A stretch of DNA of 5,304 bases from Defluviitaleaceae bacterium. GTDB taxonomy: Bacteria > Bacillota > Clostridia > Lachnospirales > WQUN01. Numbering within the stretch: position 1 is the first letter of the stretch; every line of letters starts with the position of its first letter. The position numbers were made by a program, and so were the translations under genes. The DNA is taken from assembly GCA_009783395.1 (NCBI GenBank), contig WRHA01000250.1, forward strand, positions 1 through 5,304. Direction: 5' to 3'. Below the pieces are notes generated by a model that worked only from the letters and a program-made list of their open reading frames with translations, was not told where the DNA came from and searched no databases. This document shows positions 1-3,440 of this stretch, piece by piece.

Positions 1-436
1 TATAAATATGAACCGCGCAACGCGATTAATGACCGACCCGTCGCTTGCGGAGGGCATGGGATACAGCATTTCGTCAAACATTGCCGCGCCCGTTTTGCAC
101 GACATTGTCAACAATTATCGTATGCCCGCAATCGGAATCGGCGGGCGTTCGCTTGCAGATGATCTTGAAAATCGTGCGGAGCTTTGGGGCATACCCGCAC
201 TCGGCGTTATAATCCTGGATGTACAGCAAGGTCGCGCAGCATACAACGCAGGCCTTCGCGAAGGCGACGTTATAACAAGCTTTGACGGTCAACCGATTTT
301 CGACATGTTGCAACTTCAAGCCGCAATCCGCGCAAAGGAAATCGGCGACATCGTAGAAATGCGCATACTTCGCGGCGGCTCGGTTGCGATAACCGTAGAA
401 GTTGAGCTTGCCAAAAGGATTTTGGAATTTTTTTAG
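1..436 (+). CDS. HtrA/DegP-type serine protease with PDZ domain, C-terminal part (5' end outside window)
   Basis: The reading frame is open from the first base of the window, so the gene starts upstream and the ATG at 8 is probably internal. Counting from that Met, residues 15-24 (EGMGYSISSN) match the place where HtrA proteases carry a GIGFAIP-like strand near the end of the trypsin-like domain. Residues about 38-135 form a PDZ domain, with the hallmark GLREGDVITSFDGQPI at 82-97 and a closing beta strand near 125-133. The protein ends soon after this single PDZ domain, as in many Gram-positive HtrA proteins. Family members degrade or refold damaged proteins in the envelope, and the PDZ domain binds exposed C-termini. 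The catalytic His, Asp and Ser, and any membrane anchor or signal peptide, lie outside the window, so activity cannot be judged. The last codons overlap the hom promoter and a terminator-like hairpin. Confidence 0.88.
   Translation, partial: INMNRATRLMTDPSLAEGMGYSISSNIAAPVLHDIVNNYRMPAIGIGGRSLADDLENRAELWGIPALGVIILDVQQGRAAYNAGLREGDVITSFDGQPIFDMLQLQAAIRAKEIGDIVEMRILRGGSVAITVEVELAKRILEFF
411..434 (+). terminator. possible intrinsic terminator inside the last codons of the protease gene
   Basis: CCAAAA (411-416) and TTTTGG (420-425) form a perfect 6-bp stem with a GGA loop. AA and then seven T (428-434) follow. The layout resembles a rho-independent terminator, but the stem has only two G-C pairs and two bases separate it from the T tract, so strength is doubtful. 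It lies within coding sequence up to the stop codon TAG (434-436). Confidence 0.4.
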
Positions 437-451
437 GTTTTCTGATATAAT
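422..451 (+). promoter_or_regulatory. sigma-70/sigma-A type promoter with extended -10, upstream of hom
   Basis: A perfect TATAAT (446-451) is preceded by TG at 443-444, giving an extended -10 element (TGATATAAT). A -35-like TTGGAA (422-427, 4 of 6 matches to TTGACA) lies 18 bases upstream. The predicted transcription start, about 6-7 bases past the -10, falls at about 457-458, inside the first A tract. The promoter overlaps the end of the protease gene and would drive hom and probably the genes after it. The spacing and match are good, but no experiment backs it. Confidence 0.62.
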
Positions 452-452
452 T

Positions 453-493
453 CGAAAAAAATCTACGAAAAAAAATCTACGAAAAAAAATCTA
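453..493 (+). repeat. three tandem 14-bp A-tract repeats in the hom leader
   Basis: The unit CGAAAAAAAATCTA occurs three times head to tail: 453-465 (seven A, 13 bp), 466-479 (eight A) and 480-493 (eight A). A fourth partial start (CA) runs into the ribosome binding site. The array fills almost the whole leader between the predicted transcription start and the hom ribosome binding site. It is a short tandem array, not CRISPR: the units abut with no unique spacers. Copy number or A-tract length could vary by slippage. Confidence 0.9.
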
Positions 494-494
494 C

Positions 495-499
495 AAGGG
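495..499 (+). promoter_or_regulatory. ribosome binding site for hom, supporting a GTG start
   Basis: AAGGG at 495-499 (within AAGGGTG) lies 9 bases before the GTG at 509. This spacing, and the fact that the NAD(P)-binding motif begins two residues after the start, fixes GTG 509 as the initiation codon. No ATG in this frame is suitably placed. Confidence 0.7.
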
Positions 500-508
500 T
501 GTGGAATT

Positions 509-1699
509 GTGAAAATTGCAATTTTGGGATACGGTATAGTAGGTTCGGGTGTGGCAGAGGTATTAAAAGTTAACGCGGCGCAGATCGCCAAAAAAGCGGG
601 CGAAAGCATCGAGGTTAAATATATTTTGGATTTAAAAGATTTCTCGGGTGATCCGATGAAATCTTTTTTTGTGAAAAATTTTGAGCTGATTGAAGGCGAC
701 CCCGAGGTTCAAACCGTCGTGGAATCAATCGGAGGCGAAACGATTGCGTATGACTTTGCAAAGCGCGCCATTTTGGCGGGCAAAAACGTTGTTACGCCAA
801 ACAAGGCGTTAATCGCGGCGCACGGCGCGGAGCTTCTCGCTCTTGCAAAAGAGCGCGGCGTGCATGTGCTTTTCGAAGCAAGCGTCGGCGGCGGCATTCC
901 GCTGATCCGCCCATACAACGGCGCGATTCTAACCGACGAATTGCAAGAAATCGCGGGCATATTAAACGGAACAAGTAACTATATTTTGACGCAAATGCAT
1001 CAAAACGGCACAAGTTATGCCGCCGCGCTAAAATCCGCGCAGGAACTCGGCTATGCCGAAGCTGACCCGACCGCCGATGTCGGCGGCTTTGACGCATGTC
1101 GAAAACTCTCAATTTTGCTTTCGCTTGCAACAGGCAAAACAGCCGATTACACCAATATAAAAACCGAGGGAATCGAACGCATCGACACCGCAGATTTCGC
1201 ATTCGCCGCCGCGTTCGGCTACACCTTAAAACAGCTTGCAACCGCAAAAATCCGAAAAGAAGGCGCGGAAGCCATTACCGCGCCCTTTTTATTGAAAATC
1301 GGCCATCCGATGTCAACCGTAAGTGACGTATACAACGCACTTTGGGCGCAGGCAAAAACTACGGGAAGCGTGATGTTTTACGGAAGCGGCGCAGGCAAAC
1401 TGCCGACAGCAAGCGCGGTCGTAAGCAATCTCGTTGACGTAGCACTAGGCACTCACGCGGCACACGAATGGACGAAGGAAAATGTAAAAATATTGCCCGC
1501 CGCCGAGTATGTAACGAGAAAAATAGTCCGCGTTTCGTGCAGCGACCCCGCTGCAATCACGGCAAAAGCCACAAAAACTCTCCCGCAATATCCCGGTTTT
1601 GTCGCATGGATTACAGAGCCGGAAACAGAAGCGCAAACAGCCTCCGCATTAAAGGGACTCAAGGTCGAGCGCGTTTTGCGTATTTACGAAACAACTTAA
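509..1699 (+). CDS. hom: homoserine dehydrogenase
   Basis: This enzyme reduces L-aspartate 4-semialdehyde to L-homoserine with NAD(P)H in the cytoplasm, at the branch leading to threonine, methionine and isoleucine. The 396-residue protein starts with the Rossmann nucleotide-binding motif GYGIVG (7-12). It also has VVTPNKAL (94-101), the substrate-domain block EASVGGGIPLI (123-133), ILNGTSNYIL (151-160) and LGYAEADPTADVGGFDACRK (180-199). By spacing to the yeast enzyme, the catalytic residues are all present: K99, E184, D195 and K199. A family-typical block with GSGAGKLPTASAVVSNLVDVA follows. The C-terminal 63 residues (from about 334) sit where most bacterial enzymes have an ACT regulatory domain, but here the region is short and divergent. 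The GTG start has a good ribosome binding site. The gene has its own promoter and lies 41 bases before two ABC ATPase genes. Function is very likely; feedback control by threonine is uncertain. Confidence 0.96.
   Translation: MKIAILGYGIVGSGVAEVLKVNAAQIAKKAGESIEVKYILDLKDFSGDPMKSFFVKNFELIEGDPEVQTVVESIGGETIAYDFAKRAILAGKNVVTPNKALIAAHGAELLALAKERGVHVLFEASVGGGIPLIRPYNGAILTDELQEIAGILNGTSNYILTQMHQNGTSYAAALKSAQELGYAEADPTADVGGFDACRKLSILLSLATGKTADYTNIKTEGIERIDTADFAFAAAFGYTLKQLATAKIRKEGAEAITAPFLLKIGHPMSTVSDVYNALWAQAKTTGSVMFYGSGAGKLPTASAVVSNLVDVALGTHAAHEWTKENVKILPAAEYVTRKIVRVSCSDPAAITAKATKTLPQYPGFVAWITEPETEAQTASALKGLKVERVLRIYETT
1508..1696 (+). other. shortened, divergent ACT-like C-terminal region of homoserine dehydrogenase
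   Basis: Residues 334-396 begin with a strand (RKIVRVSCSD) where an ACT domain would show a 'hydrophobic strand, D-x-P-G-V-L' start. Here the usual Gly-Val-Leu is replaced by Ala-Ala-Ile (DPAAITAKA). The segment then passes quickly to a final ITEPETEAQ helix and VERVLRIYE strand. Canonical ACT domains are about 70-80 residues with a Gly-rich ligand loop, and the middle strands appear to be missing. This reading is by eye. Confidence 0.5.
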
Positions 1700-1700
1700 T

Positions 1701-1739
1701 TTTCCCAAGAAGGTCGCACACGGAGGGGGAAATTTTTTT
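1701..1739 (+). promoter_or_regulatory. leader of the first ABC ATPase gene: weak hairpin, strong ribosome binding site and T7 spacer
   Basis: GGAGGGGG (1722-1729) is a strong Shine-Dalgarno, but it sits 12-14 bases from the ATG at 1741, longer than usual, with a run of seven T (1733-1739) in between. TTTCCC (1701-1706) can pair with GGGAAA (1727-1732), closing a 20-base loop that holds most of the Shine-Dalgarno. The T7 run directly follows. This could mildly occlude ribosome binding or act as a leaky terminator. The binding site is well supported; the hairpin role is speculative. Confidence 0.45.
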
Positions 1740-1740
1740 C

Positions 1741-2415
1741 ATGAGCAATCTTGTAATGGAAGCAAAAGATGTTAAACGCGCTTTCCCCGTGGGGGGAGGC
1801 GAGTTTTGGGCGTTAAAGGGCATATCCTTGACCGTCGCAGAAAACAGATTGACGATACTTAAAGGACGCAGCGGAAGCGGAAAAACCACGCTTATGAACA
1901 TGCTCGGAATGCTTGATTATCCGACATCTGGCGAGGTTATTTTTGATGGACAATCGAGGTTTTCCGAAAAAAAACGCGACCTGCTTCGCCGAAATCAGAT
2001 GGGCTTCGTGTTTCAATCCGTGGCATTAATCGGAATGATGTCGGCTTTCGAGAACGTTGAATTTATGTTGCGTTTAAACAAAGTGTCCGCCGCCGAACGC
2101 AAGGCGCGAGCAGAACATTGCCTCGAGCGCGTCGGGCTTGCACCGCGAATGCGTCACATGCCGTCCGAGCTTTCCGGCGGCGAGCAACAGCGCGTCGCAA
2201 TAGCACGTGCAATCGCTCATCGCCCGAAAATCATTTTCGCCGACGAACCCACCGCCGAACTCGACACACACACGGGCTTGCAAGTTATCAAAATTTTCAA
2301 GGATTTAATCGAGCAAGAAGGCGCAACAATAGTTATGACAACACACGACCCCGGCCTGATGGAAGTCGCGGATAAAGTGTACGAACTTGCAGACGGAGAA
2401 ATTATTAACGGATAA
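1741..2415 (+). CDS. ABC transporter ATP-binding protein, LolD/MacB/FtsE class
   Basis: The 224-residue protein is a single nucleotide-binding domain that hydrolyses ATP on the cytoplasmic face to power a membrane permease. All motifs are present: Walker A GRSGSGKTT (42-50), Q-loop FVFQ with Q92, ABC signature LSGGEQQRVAIARA (144-157), Walker B IIFADEP (164-170) with catalytic E169, D-loop AELD (172-175) and switch H202. The length and the signature with its flanks are typical of the class that serves MacB/FtsX-type permeases (lipoprotein sorting, peptide or antibiotic export, cell-wall control). The same frame is open further upstream to 1468, but that part overlaps hom in another frame. ATG 1741, with GGAGG before it and the usual N-terminal strand after it, is the sensible start. 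It probably acts with the next gene, 21 bases downstream, as a heterodimeric or alternative ATPase pair. No permease is visible in the window, and the substrate is unknown. Confidence 0.93.
   Translation: MSNLVMEAKDVKRAFPVGGGEFWALKGISLTVAENRLTILKGRSGSGKTTLMNMLGMLDYPTSGEVIFDGQSRFSEKKRDLLRRNQMGFVFQSVALIGMMSAFENVEFMLRLNKVSAAERKARAEHCLERVGLAPRMRHMPSELSGGEQQRVAIARAIAHRPKIIFADEPTAELDTHTGLQVIKIFKDLIEQEGATIVMTTHDPGLMEVADKVYELADGEIING
2168..2201 (+). repeat. 34-bp block shared with the second ABC ATPase gene, copy 1
   Basis: This block encodes the ABC signature (ELSGGEQQRVAI). It matches 2897-2930 in the neighbouring ATPase gene at 33 of 34 bases by my count, including nearly all silent third positions. 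The single difference is GAG versus GAA. Confidence 0.85.
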
Positions 2416-2436
2416 AAATTTTTAATCGAACGGGGC

Positions 2437-3339
2437 ATGTTAATGATGCAACCTGATGATAAAAATGTAATCGAGGCAGAAAGCCTCGTTAAAATTTATA
2501 AAACGAAAGACATCGAGGTGCTTGCTCTGCAAGGGCTTGATCTTGTAATTGAGCGCGGCGAGGTTATGGCGATAATCGGCAACAGCGGCAGCGGGAAATC
2601 GACGCTGCTTAATATGCTTGGCGGCCTCGACAAACCGTCGGCGGGGAAGCTTTTCGTTGACGGCAAGGATTTGTTTAAATTGCGAGAGAAAGATTTGGTT
2701 GAATACAAAATTTCAACCGTCGGTTTTATTTGGCAAAACAACGCACGAAATCTGATTCCATACCTGACCGCAGTCGAAAATGTAATGATGCCGATGCAAT
2801 TTAATCGCAAAAACCCTGTGAAGAATAAGCGTGCGCGTGCGCTGGAGCTTTTGGAGCTTACAGGCATGAGTAAGCGGGCGAAGCATCGCCTAAACCAGCT
2901 TTCCGGCGGCGAACAACAGCGCGTCGCAATCGCGCTCGCGCTTGCAAATCACCCTGCTGTTCTTCTTGCCGACGAACCGACCGGCAGCGTCGACACGCGC
3001 ACATCCGAGTACATCCTCGACATGTTCCGCTCTGTAAACAAAGAGCTTGGCACAACAATCGTCCTGGTAACGCACGATCGTGAAATCGCGAAAAAAGTTC
3101 AACGCGTCGTCGCAATTCGCGATGGCAAAACATCGAGCGAATTTATAATGAACTATGCAGAAAAACTCGCGGGCATCGAGGGCTTTGGCAAGCAGATCGA
3201 GTACGCCGTTCTCGATCGCGCCGGTCGCGTGCAAATTCCACGAAATTATTTAGATAAAATGAACCTGGAAAACAATCGGCTGCACATTCACATGGATGAC
3301 GACGGACACGTCGTGCTTTCCGCGCCGGAGAAGGCGTGA
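2437..3339 (+). CDS. ABC transporter ATP-binding protein with C-terminal AbrB/SpoVT-like domain
   Basis: The protein has 300 residues. Residues about 11-230 are an ABC ATPase domain: Walker A GNSGSGKST (48-56), Q-loop FIWQ with Q100 followed by RNLIPYLTAVENV (104-116), signature LSGGEQQRVAIALALA (155-170), Walker B VLLADEP (175-181) with catalytic E180, D-loop GSVD (183-186) and switch H213. The WQ-x(3)-RNLIPYLT stretch and the closing RDGKTSSE are typical of a subfamily that works with FtsX-like permeases. A linker (about 232-252) leads to residues 254-296, read as an AbrB/SpoVT-like swapped-hairpin module: VLDRAGRVQIPRNYLDKM, then a basic and acidic strand and a final VVLSAP strand. In transcription factors this fold dimerises and binds DNA; here it more likely aids dimerisation or regulation. 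ATG 2443 or 2446 is an alternative start, because the only Shine-Dalgarno-like GGGG (2432-2435) is one base from ATG 2437. The gene sits between the first ATPase and the secreted repeat protein. Confidence 0.92.
   Translation: MLMMQPDDKNVIEAESLVKIYKTKDIEVLALQGLDLVIERGEVMAIIGNSGSGKSTLLNMLGGLDKPSAGKLFVDGKDLFKLREKDLVEYKISTVGFIWQNNARNLIPYLTAVENVMMPMQFNRKNPVKNKRARALELLELTGMSKRAKHRLNQLSGGEQQRVAIALALANHPAVLLADEPTGSVDTRTSEYILDMFRSVNKELGTTIVLVTHDREIAKKVQRVVAIRDGKTSSEFIMNYAEKLAGIEGFGKQIEYAVLDRAGRVQIPRNYLDKMNLENNRLHIHMDDDGHVVLSAPEKA
2897..2930 (+). repeat. 34-bp block shared with the first ABC ATPase gene, copy 2
   Basis: This is the partner of 2168-2201, covering the signature motif of the second ATPase. 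Identity drops sharply outside the block, although the Walker B region again shares short identical runs. Confidence 0.85.
3196..3324 (+). other. AbrB/SpoVT-like domain at the C-terminus of the second ABC ATPase
   Basis: Residues 254-296 follow the AbrB/MazE-type pattern: a strand, a D-x-x-G-R-[VIL]-x-[IL]-P core (DRAGRVQIP, 260-268), a short helix (RNYLDKMNL), a strand (RLHIHMDDDG) and a final strand (HVVLSAP). The motif match is good, but assignment is by eye. From memory, similar tails occur on ABC ATPases of this subfamily in Bacillota and Chloroflexota, so this is probably a family trait rather than a unique fusion. Confidence 0.7.
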
Positions 3340-3360
3340 CAATTTGAGTGGCGAAAATAT

Positions 3361-3365
3361 GGAGG
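3361..3365 (+). promoter_or_regulatory. ribosome binding site of the secreted repeat protein
   Basis: GGAGG lies 6 bases before ATG 3372, close to ideal spacing. It fixes the start of a gene whose stop codon is outside the window. Confidence 0.85.
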
Positions 3366-3371
3366 TGCTTT

Positions 3372-3440
3372 ATGCTAAAAAAATTTTTTGCATTTTTGAT
3401 TCTCGCGGCGACAGTCGTTTTTCCTTCGGTCGTATACGCG
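3372..3440 (+). other. Sec-type signal peptide of the repeat protein
   Basis: Residues 1-23: two Lys (3-4), a hydrophobic stretch FAFLILAATVVFPSVV, and an A-x-A-like end V-Y-A before A24. Residue 24 is also Ala, so cleavage one residue later is possible. There is no lipobox cysteine, so this is not a lipoprotein. Confidence 0.85.

Noticed and set aside
453..493. CRISPR-like array
   Set aside because: The three units are 13-14 bp, abut directly and have no unique spacers.
452..508. Riboswitch, T-box or leader-peptide attenuator before hom
   Set aside because: The leader from the predicted start is only about 50 bases, mostly A-tract repeats, with no open frame rich in Thr or Ile codons and no stable stems.
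792..1247. 151-codon frame on the minus strand inside hom
   Set aside because: It is very Arg/Cys rich with no domain-like pattern, and it lies wholly within a confident gene. It is a shadow of hom's codon use.
1468..1740. In-frame extension of the first ABC ATPase up to an ATG at 1468
   Set aside because: The extra 91 residues overlap hom in another frame and read as low-complexity basic sequence. The ABC domain begins properly after ATG 1741, which has a strong GGAGG upstream.
3340..3371. Separate promoter for the repeat protein
   Set aside because: The 32-base gap has a ribosome binding site but no TATAAT-like and TTGACA-like pair with usable spacing, so operon transcription is simpler.
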